A stretch of DNA of 22,764 nucleotides from CAYLJV01 sp964510375 (GCA_964510375.1 CAZEBR010000028.1:1-22764); one strand, 5' to 3'; positions 8,062 to 15,528 are shown, counted from the stretch's first letter. Notes: a model not told the origin generated them from the sequence alone. Numbers and translations: made by a program.

Positions 8062-8910
8062 CTATATTTCCCTCTCCCTCAACAGTTCCTCAAGCTTTTT
8101 CTTCTCTCCTTCTTCCATACCGTAACTGTGTTTATCCTTTGGAAACTCCCCATCCTCAACCTCTCTCATGTAATCCGTGACGGATTCCTCGATGGAAGAT
8201 TGAAGATCGGCGAACCTCTTCACGAACTTGGCTTTAAAATTGCTGACACCAAGCATATCGTGTACAACAAGAATCTGTCCGTCGCAATGCTCACCGGCTC
8301 CTATCCCGATGGTTGGAACGTTAACTTTCTCCGTAATTATTTTTGCTAGACTCGATGGAATTGATTCCAAAACTATGCTGAAAACGCCCGCTTCATCCAG
8401 TCTTATGGCATCCTCCAAAATCTCCACGGCCTCCTCGGCCTCCGTACCGCGCGGCTTATAGCTACCAAACTTCAGGACTTTTTGAGGTGTAAAGCCTAGA
8501 TGACCCATCACAGGGACTCCAGAATCAAGAATCGATCGAACCCGATCCATCACCTCCCTTCCCCCCTCCAGCTTAACGGCCTCGGCACCGTTTTTGATCA
8601 GTCTTCCGGCGTTCTCCACGGCGGTTTCAACGCTTCCCTCGTAGGAACCGAAGGGCATATCGCTTACAACCAGTGCATTATCCACGGCCTCCGATACCGG
8701 CTTCGTATGGTGGACCATATCCTCCATGGTAACCGGTAAGGTATCCTTGTATCCGAGAACCGTGTTACCGACCGAATCACCAACTAAAATTCCGTCTATC
8801 CCTGAACTATCCAAGATTTTCGCAGTAGGATAGTCGTAAGCAGTCAAGAAGGAGATCTTCTTTCCTTCATTCTTTAATTCGATTAATTTTTTTGGAGTAA
8901 CGCCTTCCAT
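8062..8910 (-). CDS. panB: 3-methyl-2-oxobutanoate hydroxymethyltransferase (ketopantoate synthase)
   Basis: PanB adds a hydroxymethyl group from a methylene pterin to 3-methyl-2-oxobutanoate, giving ketopantoate for coenzyme A synthesis. The 282-residue length is normal. The TIM-barrel signatures are clear: FLTAYDYPTAKILD (residues 21-34), ILVGDSVGNTVLGY (41-54, metal and substrate Asp45-Ser46), SDMPFGSYEGS (83-93), EAVKLEGG (110-117), VMGHLGFTPQ and VLESIPSSLA. The donor in an organism of this type is probably methylene-H4MPT, the substrate shared with Mtd, which makes its place beside mch and the MetF-like gene sensible. It converges with mch. Its upstream region carries a TATA-like run and an inverted repeat. 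The ATG at 8910 is supported by conserved sequence starting at residue 4. Confidence 0.95.
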   Translation of the reverse strand: MEGVTPKKLIELKNEGKKISFLTAYDYPTAKILDSSGIDGILVGDSVGNTVLGYKDTLPVTMEDMVHHTKPVSEAVDNALVVSDMPFGSYEGSVETAVENAGRLIKNGAEAVKLEGGREVMDRVRSILDSGVPVMGHLGFTPQKVLKFGSYKPRGTEAEEAVEILEDAIRLDEAGVFSIVLESIPSSLAKIITEKVNVPTIGIGAGEHCDGQILVVHDMLGVSNFKAKFVKRFADLQSSIEESVTDYMREVEDGEFPKDKHSYGMEEGEKKKLEELLREREI

Positions 8911-8960
8911 GGAACGACTTCCCCCACTATTACCTCAGGTCAACGGTTCCATTGCCTATC

Positions 8961-8990
8961 TTTTATTTATTTCCTTTTCGCCGGAAAAGG
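8961..8990 (-). promoter_or_regulatory. panB promoter with adjoining inverted repeat
   Basis: On the minus strand a TATA-like run AAATAAATAAAAG (8972-8960) is centred about 55 bp before the panB ATG. Directly upstream lies a perfect 7+7 bp inverted repeat with a 4-bp spacer: CCTTTTC at 8973-8979 and GAAAAGG at 8984-8990. Contact with the B-recognition/TATA region suggests an operator. In the RNA of the upstream MetF-like gene it could also form a hairpin. Confidence 0.4.
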
Positions 8991-9153
8991 CGGTACATGC
9001 ACATCCAATTTGGAAAATTAACAAATTGCAGACGAAGTTGAAAATGCAAAAATCAGCAAAAAATGCGATATCGAAAGTGGACGCCAACTTTACAGAAAAG
9101 ATAAAGAATGAAAAAATAGAAGAATTGCTAATATTTAAAGGATCACTCAGTCG

Positions 9154-9879
9154 CTAATCCCTGAACTTTTGGAGCCTTTCTAGCAATTCTTTGACGCCTT
9201 CGTGGTCACCGGCACAGGTTGCTATCAGGCCATCTACAGTTCCCTCAAGCTTCGATGCGAATTCTTCAACCTCATCCATAGTAGTGGTAGGTGGCCATCC
9301 GATCATATCGATCATTTCCTTATTTCTAGGAGTTTCCACGAGGAAGTACGGATAGATAGGCTTGTTTTGAGCTTTGCATTTCTCGGCTACCGTTTCCAAC
9401 ATCTCAAAGGTTTCATCCCTGAGCCTCAAGAAGAAGAAAAAGTCCCAACTTTCGTTTATCCGACTAGTGATGTCCTCTAGAGAGCGGTTAGCGGTGAGCA
9501 AACTGCCAAGTTTCAGGTCTTCGACGCCCGCTTTCTCTCGTAAGAAATCTCGGGCCTCCGACGAGCTTCCCAACATTTTAATTGGTTCACCATATTTCGG
9601 ATCATCGCCCATGCTAACCATAAGACCGTCAAGATCCATAGCCTCTCCTGCTAGGCCCAGAGCACCTGCTTCGACGGGTCCCTTGTAATGCATTATAAAT
9701 AGAGGTATCGTAATCTTCTCAGGGTACCTTTCTTTTAGTACACAGCTTACAGCCGTACCACTCGGTGCCGGCTCACCAACAGCACTATCAGTAATATTCC
9801 AACCGTCAACTAGGTCCTCGGTCTCTTTAGCCTGTTCTAGAAAATTCTTTGTGGGAGCTAACTCATACATTATTTCCAC
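9154..9879 (-). CDS. MetF-like (methylenetetrahydrofolate reductase family) protein
   Basis: A 241-residue TIM-barrel-like protein that I place in the MTHFR (MetF) family, shorter than the usual roughly 290. Supporting segments are ITDSAVGEPAPSGTAVSCVL (residues 29-48, like the DNP...S..A...L region), GALGLAGEAMDLDGLMVSMGDDPKYGEP in overlapping parts (72-99, like the strand carrying G-D-P), LKLGSLLTA, and the late NKPIYPYFLVET. The family reduces methylene-tetrahydropterins with a flavin. In an H4MPT organism lacking Mer it could make methyl-H4MPT, as proposed for ANME-1; this is inference. The start is GTG at 9879 with AGGTGG six nt upstream; an ATG at codon 4 is the alternative. The gene precedes panB on the same strand with a 243-bp gap. 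A different TIM-barrel family remains possible. Confidence 0.6.
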   Translation of the reverse strand: MEIMYELAPTKNFLEQAKETEDLVDGWNITDSAVGEPAPSGTAVSCVLKERYPEKITIPLFIMHYKGPVEAGALGLAGEAMDLDGLMVSMGDDPKYGEPIKMLGSSSEARDFLREKAGVEDLKLGSLLTANRSLEDITSRINESWDFFFFLRLRDETFEMLETVAEKCKAQNKPIYPYFLVETPRNKEMIDMIGWPPTTTMDEVEEFASKLEGTVDGLIATCAGDHEGVKELLERLQKFRD

Positions 9880-10471
9880 TGGAAACCACCTAGATTAGAG
9901 CTTTTTATTGCCAAATGGACTCCGATTTGGCTGACTTCTTTCATTTTAGCTTCCTCCTTTGTTTTCTACTCTTTATTTAGAATATGTCATTAATAAGTTA
10001 GACGTCTGAAAAACTATCTGCCCTTTGGAGCATTGGCTGTCGTCGCGGGAGTTATTAAATGTGAAATGGTATGTCTTTTCGGTCAGGGATACTAATTCGG
10101 GGACACCATCCACCGCGCTTGCGACTTCATTTCTAATATTCCGATTCCAAGGCTTTCCCACAAGGACTCCTCTCAGATTTATTCTGATGAATATCCAGAG
10201 CTTCGCATAAGCGAGGAACCGTACAACAGGACAGAAACCATATCCCATATCCGCTCCACGCTTTCTACGAAACCGTCAATTTATCACCCACACCCTCCAG
10301 TCACGAAAAAACGAACAACAACTAATCTAACGATGAAAAGAAAATTTAATCATGCACACCTCTAGTAGTAATCTGGGCATTTAAAGAATATAGAATCCGT
10401 TTAGATCGCTACGGAATCAAATTGGAGTCCGCTAAAAATCCATAAAAACACAATCAAAGGAGGAAATTAAT
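9880..10471. other. 592-bp region between divergent genes, with a possible protein remnant
   Basis: This region separates the MetF-like gene (minus) from the DUF1464 gene (plus). A minus-strand frame at 10248-9973 encodes 91 residues. Part of it (AKLWIFIRINLRG, then NEVASAVDGVPELVSL) vaguely recalls an Lrp/AsnC ligand-binding domain, but no helix-turn-helix is encoded upstream and there is no clear ribosome binding site. It may be a decayed regulator or chance. AT-rich sequence before 10472 probably holds the DUF1464 promoter. I see no RNA gene or long repeat. Confidence 0.25.
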
Positions 10472-11608
10472 TTGAGAACGTTAGGTATTGATCCCGGAAC
10501 AGAATCCTTCGACTTATGTGGTTTAGAAGACGGAAGAGTTTTTCAGGAAAAGGTACTTGAAAGCTCGAAGCTTGCTAAAGATCCGGATATATTAATAGAA
10601 GCAATCGAAGAAGCCACACCACTGGACCTTATAGCAGGGCCGTCAGGATATGGAGTAGAGCCTACTCGTTTGAAGGATCTGGAGTTGAAAAATTTAGAGG
10701 ACTGGTACCTCACGTACATTCTCCTCCTGAAAAAAGCCGACTTCAAGTCAGCATTAGACGAAGGAAATCCGGGCATCATGGTATACTCCGCAATGGTTAA
10801 ATCGGCACTAGAGATGAAGCGGAGGAATCTGCCAGTTTGCTACATTCCCGGAGTGATAAACCTGCCGACCGTGCCGAGACATCGCAAGTTCAACAACCTC
10901 GACATGGGTACCGTGGATAAACTCGGCTGTGCTGTGTTAGGCATACACGACCAAAAAAGGAGATTGAACATTCCGGTCTCGGAAACTTCCTTCATTCTCC
11001 TAGAGATGGGAGCCGGATATAACGCCGCCATCGGCGTGGAAAATGGAAAGGTCGTAGATGGTATCGGCGGGACGATGACCGGAATGGGCTTCCTTTGCTC
11101 TGGATCGCTGGATTTGGAAATGGTCCAACTCGCCAGTCAATGGGAAAAGGCGGACATATTCACGGGAGGAGTATCCGTCGTCGCGGACGAGAGCTCTCCA
11201 GAAAAAGTAATCGAAAACAGAAAAGAAGAAAATTTCGACGAAGCTTGGAATCGAATGATGGAGGACTTAGAAAAATCTATCGCTTCATTGACCGCGTCCG
11301 TACCGGAACCAAAAGAGATACTGATATCCGGTAGAATGACGGAATTTCCGGAAGGTAGGGGAGAACTGTCGGAAAGGGTCGAAAAATACGCCCCAGTACA
11401 GAAAATCAGACCCCTGGAGAAAGCAGATAAGGTCAAGGAGGCCGCTCAGGGATATGCAATGACCGCAGATGGCTTGAAGGGAGGTAGATTCGGAAAGATC
11501 ATCGACCAACTCGAAATCGAAAACGCCAAAGGGACTGCGCTCGACTATATCCGCCATCCAAAAGGAAGAAAAGCGGCGGAGAAAATCAGAGAAAAAACTC
11601 CATTCTAA
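10472..11608 (+). CDS. DUF1464 family protein (ASKHA/butyrate-kinase-like)
   Basis: A 378-residue protein of the archaeal DUF1464 family, sometimes labelled predicted butyrate kinase. The ASKHA ATPase pattern is visible: LGIDPGTESFDLCGLEDG (residues 4-21) as the first phosphate loop, LLEMGAGYNAAIGVENGKVV as the second, followed by DGIGGTMTGMGFLCSG, and ILISGRMTEFPEGRG as the adenosine-side glycine motif. It is therefore likely an ATP-dependent small-molecule kinase or a sensor, substrate unknown. The start is TTG at 10472, set by AAAGGAGG at 10456-10463 with 8-nt spacing. cofE follows on the same strand 161 bp later, and most neighbours make C1 carriers, so a role in cofactor synthesis is an attractive guess; nothing in the sequence shows the acceptor. 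Confidence 0.8.
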   Translation: MRTLGIDPGTESFDLCGLEDGRVFQEKVLESSKLAKDPDILIEAIEEATPLDLIAGPSGYGVEPTRLKDLELKNLEDWYLTYILLLKKADFKSALDEGNPGIMVYSAMVKSALEMKRRNLPVCYIPGVINLPTVPRHRKFNNLDMGTVDKLGCAVLGIHDQKRRLNIPVSETSFILLEMGAGYNAAIGVENGKVVDGIGGTMTGMGFLCSGSLDLEMVQLASQWEKADIFTGGVSVVADESSPEKVIENRKEENFDEAWNRMMEDLEKSIASLTASVPEPKEILISGRMTEFPEGRGELSERVEKYAPVQKIRPLEKADKVKEAAQGYAMTADGLKGGRFGKIIDQLEIENAKGTALDYIRHPKGRKAAEKIREKTPF

Positions 11609-11769
11609 ATCAAAAGAGAAACAAGTATTACTCGACAATAAGAGGGTCTAACAAATCGATTATGAAGAATCAAAAAACTAATAGATTCGTCCAAGGTAAC
11701 CGGATGTTCGGAACATGATTTTATTCATAAACAAGTCAAAGGGGACCAATAAGTTAGGAGGAGAATAAA

Positions 11770-12534
11770 GTGGAGATACTTGGAATAAAAACGCCAATAA
11801 TTAAGCCAGAGGATGATCTCGTCGAAGTCATTCTCGAGTCTCTCGACGAAAACAGAAAGCTAAAAGATGAGGATATTATAGTAATAGCCTCTAGCGTAGT
11901 TTCCACCGTTGATGGACGAATCCGGGAAACAGAAAATTACGAAGCAAGCGAAAGGGCAGAGCGATTGGCTAGGGAAAGCGACATAGAACCGAAAATTGCA
12001 GAGATCATCATTCAGGAGGCGGACAGGGTCTTGAGTCCCGGCCAAGGATGCGTCCTCACGATGAAAGATCGAATGCTCAAAGTGAACGCCGGGATCGACA
12101 GAACCAATGCCCCCGAGGGAGAGGTTTTGCTCCTCCCGAAAAATCCAAAGGAGAGAGCCGAGGAAATCCAAAGAAAGCTCGAAGAGAAAACAGGGAGGGA
12201 GCTTGGCGTAGTATTGAGTGACAGCCACGTGAACCCGTTGAGGGGAGGAACAATCGGTCAGGTAATCGGATCCTCCGGAGTGAACGAGGTAATCAGTTGT
12301 AAAAAGGAGAGGGATCTTTACGGTAACGAACTAAAACTGACTTTGAGGGGAATCGGCGATCAACTCGCAACCGCCGCACAACTGTTAATGGGAGAAACGG
12401 ACGAGAGGATTCCGGCCGTTTTAATACGAGGAGCTGTAGAAGCTTTTTCCGAAGAAAACGGGACCTCTCAAAAAATACCTCCGGAAGAGTGTGTCTATTC
12501 AAAAATATGCGATTACGAAAGAGAATACTTTTGA
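11770..12534 (+). CDS. cofE: Coenzyme F420-0:L-glutamate ligase
   Basis: CofE adds the first gamma-linked glutamates to F420-0 using GTP, finishing the cofactor used by Mtd. The 254-residue length fits. Family segments are the N-terminal LGIKTPIIKPEDDLVEVI, DEDIIVIASSVVSTVDGRI, VLSPGQGCVLTMKDRMLKVN with VNAGIDRTNAPEGEVLLLP following, LGVVLSDSHVNPLRGGTIGQ plus the adjoining VIGSSG, and GIGDQLATAAQLLMGE. The common D-T/S-F-G-R motif is altered to DSHVNPLRGG, but the surrounding pattern holds. The start is GTG at 11770, set by a strong AGGAGGAG six to seven nt upstream. The gene lies in the plus-strand series between the DUF1464 gene and the MptN-like ligase, both cofactor-type proteins. Confidence 0.92.
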   Translation: MEILGIKTPIIKPEDDLVEVILESLDENRKLKDEDIIVIASSVVSTVDGRIRETENYEASERAERLARESDIEPKIAEIIIQEADRVLSPGQGCVLTMKDRMLKVNAGIDRTNAPEGEVLLLPKNPKERAEEIQRKLEEKTGRELGVVLSDSHVNPLRGGTIGQVIGSSGVNEVISCKKERDLYGNELKLTLRGIGDQLATAAQLLMGETDERIPAVLIRGAVEAFSEENGTSQKIPPEECVYSKICDYEREYF

Positions 12535-12574
12535 ATTCTTCATTTACTGAAAGCGGAATTCGGCTTTGGAATCA

Positions 12575-12582
12575 TTTATAAT
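12575..12582 (+). promoter_or_regulatory. TATA-like box for the MptN-like gene
   Basis: TTTATAAT is centred about 36 bp before the ATG at 12614 and 10 bp before the alternative TTG region. The predicted transcription start is near 12604, which would exclude the upstream TTG at 12602 and support the ATG as a near-leaderless start. Confidence 0.5.
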
Positions 12583-12613
12583 CAGAACACAACCTTAATG
12601 CTTGGGCGAAATC

Positions 12614-13483
12614 ATGGAACGAATCGGAATATTCAGAGCGGGCAGGGAGGACTGGAACGTCAGAGCGCTGAAGGAGGAAGCGGAAAAAAGGAACATTGAC
12701 TGCCAAACTTTCCCACTTACGGAACTCGTGGGAAGGCTCGGTGCCGAACCCAAGGCTTCTTGCCGGGATCACGATTTAGAAAAATTCGATGCGATTCTCG
12801 TAAGGTGGGCCCCCAAAGGTTCAGCGGAGCAGATAGTCTTTCGGATGGATCTACTACACCGACTCGAAAACCTGGGTATGAAGGTAACCAACCCGGCCAA
12901 GAGTATAGAAATATGTGCGGACAAATTCTACGCCTGTTCAATCCTTGAGGATGAGGGAATTCCGGTTCCAAGGACCGTGGTCGCCGAGAGCATGAAGGAC
13001 GCCAGAAAAGCATTCGAAGAAATGGGCGATGTTATAATCAAGCCCTTGTTCGGCTCGCTCGGGACCGGTATGCTCAGGGTGGACGACGAGGACTTGGCGT
13101 ACAGAGTCTTTTCAGCAGTAGAGTTTGGAAATAGCATACACTATGTCCAAGAGTTTATTCCTCACGGGGAAAGGGACCTAAGAGCGTTCGTCCTGAACGG
13201 GAAAGTAATCGCCTCGATGGAAAGGATCGGCGAGAACTGGAAAACAAACATAGCGAAGGGCGGAGAGGCAAGAGCACACAAACTCCGCCCCGAGCTGAAA
13301 GAAGTGGCCGTAAAGGCGGCCGAAGCAGTCGGATGCGAGTACGCCGGCGTGGACATTATCGAATCCGAGGGGGAATATTACGTGGTAGAGGTCAACGCAA
13401 TCCCCGGTTGGAAGGCACTCCAAGCCGAAACGGGAACTGAAGTAGCGGGAAAACTATACGACTATCTGGAAAGCGAGATTTAA
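12614..13483 (+). CDS. mptN: RimK-type ATP-grasp ligase, probably tetrahydromethanopterin:alpha-L-glutamate ligase
   Basis: An ATP-grasp amino-acid ligase of the RimK group, 289 residues from the ATG at 12614. MptN adds alpha-linked glutamate to H4MPT to make tetrahydrosarcinapterin-type carriers; the related CofF caps F420. Visible motifs are the ADKFYACSILEDEGIPVPRT lid entry, VIIKPLFGSLGTGMLRV (glycine-rich loop), YVQEFIPHGERDLRAFVLNG, then ENWKTNIAKGGEA and the metal-binding end YAGVDIIESEGEYYVVEVNA with PGW. The ENWK-N---GG and EVN--P-W patterns match what I recall of the M. jannaschii MptN more than ribosomal RimK. The frame also opens at a TTG (12602), but the TATA position favours the ATG. 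It follows cofE, so CofF is the main alternative. Confidence 0.65.
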   Translation: MERIGIFRAGREDWNVRALKEEAEKRNIDCQTFPLTELVGRLGAEPKASCRDHDLEKFDAILVRWAPKGSAEQIVFRMDLLHRLENLGMKVTNPAKSIEICADKFYACSILEDEGIPVPRTVVAESMKDARKAFEEMGDVIIKPLFGSLGTGMLRVDDEDLAYRVFSAVEFGNSIHYVQEFIPHGERDLRAFVLNGKVIASMERIGENWKTNIAKGGEARAHKLRPELKEVAVKAAEAVGCEYAGVDIIESEGEYYVVEVNAIPGWKALQAETGTEVAGKLYDYLESEI

Positions 13484-13597
13484 AGCTAATTCATGCTTCT
13501 CTTTGGAAGGCTCTACGGAAAAGAAAGGACACCATTCGATTCGTGCTCCTCAGGGAAACCATTAATATCCGGTGAAAAAGCTTTCTCTATATGAACC

Positions 13598-14179
13598 ATG
13601 ATATTCTCCATAAACGGAAGCCCTAGAAAGGAAGCTACCGACTACGTTCTCTCCAAAGCCGAGGAAATGCTCCGAGAAGACGGTCTGGGAGTCAAGAACT
13701 TCCATGTCAAAGGGAAGGAAATCAACTTTTGTATCCACTGCGACTACTGCCTAGAAAACGATGAATGCGTTTTCGACGACGACATGGAGGAGGTATACAG
13801 TTCCCTTCCAAAAACCGACGGAATAATAATCGCGACCCCCGTATACAACGGCGGAGTCTCGGCACAGGTAAAAGCGGTAATGGATAGAACCAGGGCACTA
13901 TTCGCTCGCAACTCCGATGCGATCAAAGAAAATATCGGGATGGGAATCGCAGTAGGGGGAGATAGAGCGGGCGGGCAGGAAATGGCCCTCACGCAGATCC
14001 ATTCTTATTTCATCTTGAATGGGGCAGTCCCAGTCAGCGGCGGAACCTTCGGGGCGAATCTAGGAGCAACATTTTGGTCACGAGACTCGAGGAAAAAAGT
14101 AAAGGAAGATGAAGAGGGATTAAAAAGCCTTAAGAAAACTATAGAGAGATTTAAGGAGTTTTTAGATAAATATGGCTAG
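13598..14179 (+). CDS. Iron-sulfur flavoprotein (Isf family)
   Basis: A 193-residue flavodoxin-like protein of the NADPH-dependent FMN reductase superfamily. The FMN phosphate loop is SINGSPRKEATDYVL (residues 4-18), and the second flavin loop is ATPVYNGGVSAQVKAVMDRT. It carries the compact cysteine motif Cx2Cx2Cx5C (Cys45, 48, 51, 57) that ligates a [4Fe-4S] cluster in methanogen Isf, so it probably dimerises and passes electrons between ferredoxin-like donors and FMN. The ATG at 13598 begins directly with the first beta strand and lies about 30 bp below an AT-rich TATA candidate (ATTAATAT, 13561-13568). Its stop overlaps the archaeoflavoprotein gene by 8 bp, which implies coupled synthesis and a shared electron path. 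The last 60 bases of the gene switch to very AT-rich codons. Confidence 0.85.
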   Translation: MIFSINGSPRKEATDYVLSKAEEMLREDGLGVKNFHVKGKEINFCIHCDYCLENDECVFDDDMEEVYSSLPKTDGIIIATPVYNGGVSAQVKAVMDRTRALFARNSDAIKENIGMGIAVGGDRAGGQEMALTQIHSYFILNGAVPVSGGTFGANLGATFWSRDSRKKVKEDEEGLKSLKKTIERFKEFLDKYG

Positions 14180-14729
14180 TAAAAAAATAGCCTGGGGAAT
14201 AACAGGAGCAGGAGACGAAATAAAAGATGTAAAAGAAGAGATGAAAGATATAAAAAACAAATATTCAGTGGGGATAGATGTATTCGCTTCCAAAGCGGGT
14301 AAACAAGTTTTAAAAATGTACAACCTTTTTGACGAGATAGAGGAAATTTTCGACGGAATTTCAGTCGAAGTAAACGCCAACGCTCCGTTTCTCGCCGGAA
14401 TGCTCTACGAAGAAAAGTACAAGGGAATGGTTATAGCCCCAGCGACCTCAAACACCGTCGCCAAAATAGCGAACTGTATAGGGGATTCACTACTGACGAA
14501 TTCGGCGCTCCAGGCGCTCAAAGCTTACAAGCCCGTTCACATTATGCCCGTCGACCTCGAGGCCGGAGACTCCGAGACTACCCTCCCAAATGGCAATGAA
14601 ATTAGGATCAGGGTCAGGAAAGAAGATGCCGCACAAGTGGACGAGTTGAGAAAAGTAGACGGAATCAGGATAATAGAAGGACCCGAAAAAATTGATGAAA
14701 GCTTTTCCGAATTAGTAGGGGGCGAGTAG
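14172..14729 (+). CDS. afpA: Archaeoflavoprotein AfpA / dihydromethanopterin reductase-type flavoprotein
   Basis: A 185-residue FMN protein of the archaeal group that includes AfpA of Archaeoglobus and the dihydromethanopterin reductase DmrX/DmrB. The start KKIAWGITGAGDEIKDVKEE (residues 4-23) is the family signature, followed by the flavoprotein-fold segments VFASKAGKQVLKMY, NAPFLAGMLYEEKY and MVIAPATSNTVAKIANCIGD. Two roles are possible: an electron carrier to the overlapping Isf gene product, as for AfpA, or reduction of 7,8-dihydromethanopterin to H4MPT, the final cofactor step. The H4MPT-rich setting suits the second, the 8-bp overlap with isf the first; both could hold. A run of five Gs (14718-14722) just before the stop is where a single-base change would join this frame to the fdhD frame. 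Confidence 0.8.
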   Translation: MASKKIAWGITGAGDEIKDVKEEMKDIKNKYSVGIDVFASKAGKQVLKMYNLFDEIEEIFDGISVEVNANAPFLAGMLYEEKYKGMVIAPATSNTVAKIANCIGDSLLTNSALQALKAYKPVHIMPVDLEAGDSETTLPNGNEIRIRVRKEDAAQVDELRKVDGIRIIEGPEKIDESFSELVGGE

Positions 14730-14838
14730 CCAAAGGTTAGAAGTTCCGGATTGTGATACCATCACCGACGAAAGTATCATAGAGAATTTCGAATTTGTCA
14801 AGTTTACGAGGTCCGAGTCCGAAACGGGATCGGAACCC

Positions 14839-15528
14839 GTGGCGGTCGAAAGGACCTACGAGCTAAAGGTGAACGGAGAAAAATTCACTACCGTGCTTCT
14901 CTCGCCGTCCGACATCGAAGAGTTTGCGTACGGTTACCTTATTTCTGAAGGAATCGTGAAATCCGAAGAGAAGATCAAAAGCTTGGATGTTAATGATAGA
15001 ACTATCGAAGTCGTTGCTGAAAGTCCGGAAAATATACAGAGCGGACTGGAGCTGAGATCCTCCGGCGGCATGGGGTTCCACACGGGAAAATCGGACGGAT
15101 TGGAAAATACAGAAGTCACCTCCGATCTTCAGATATCCCCCAGCCTAGTGCTCGGGGCCTTAAAACACCTAGCCACCGACCTGTATGAAAGAACAAGCGG
15201 GTCCCACTCAGCATGCCTGATCGATAGAGAAAACAAAGTAATCTCAAAAGCCGTCGATGTGGGCAGGCATAACGCGTTTGACAAGGCAATAGGAAAAGGA
15301 ATAAAGAAGAACACCGACTTTTCCGAGACCGTTCTTTTGGGATCGGGACGACAGTCATCTGGCATGGTAATGAAGGCTGCAAATGCAGGAATACCCGTTA
15401 TAGTCTCCAAGGCGGCACCCCTTAGTTCCGGAATCAAAACTGCCAGAAAAACAAAAGTCACTCTGATTTGCTTCGCAGACGGCCGAAAGTTCAAGGTTTT
15501 CTCCGGAAAATATAGAATCAAGAGATAA
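14839..15528 (+). CDS. fdhD: FdhD-family formate dehydrogenase accessory protein lacking the usual cysteine pair
   Basis: FdhD carries sulfur from a cysteine desulfurase to the molybdenum/tungsten-bis-MGD cofactor of formate dehydrogenases. Conserved segments are LLSPSDIEEFAYGYLISEGI, ERTSGSHSACLID, AVDVGRHNAFDKAIGKGI, VLLGSGRQSSGMVMKAANAG and PVIVSKAAPLSSGIKTA. Where other FdhD proteins have a CxxC pair, this one reads SSGGMGF (about residues 74-80), so both cysteines appear to be glycines. The only start codon is the GTG at 14839, with no good ribosome binding site. The same frame is open back to 14719 and encodes FEFVKF and SETGSEPVAVE, which resembles the missing N-terminus of the family. 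The true start may be non-canonical, or the frame may be joined to afpA. It is separated from afpA by 109 bp. Confidence 0.85.
   Translation: MAVERTYELKVNGEKFTTVLLSPSDIEEFAYGYLISEGIVKSEEKIKSLDVNDRTIEVVAESPENIQSGLELRSSGGMGFHTGKSDGLENTEVTSDLQISPSLVLGALKHLATDLYERTSGSHSACLIDRENKVISKAVDVGRHNAFDKAIGKGIKKNTDFSETVLLGSGRQSSGMVMKAANAGIPVIVSKAAPLSSGIKTARKTKVTLICFADGRKFKVFSGKYRIKR

Noticed and set aside
8909..9157. Plus-strand 82-codon frame between panB and the MetF-like gene
   Set aside because: It begins within panB's start and ends in the MetF-like gene's 3' end, has no ribosome binding site, and covers the panB promoter. Its Lys-rich sequence looks like translated AT-rich DNA.
10025..10210. Plus-strand 61-codon frame in the 9880-10471 region
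   Set aside because: No ribosome binding site and no family resemblance; the minus-strand frame in the same place is slightly more protein-like.
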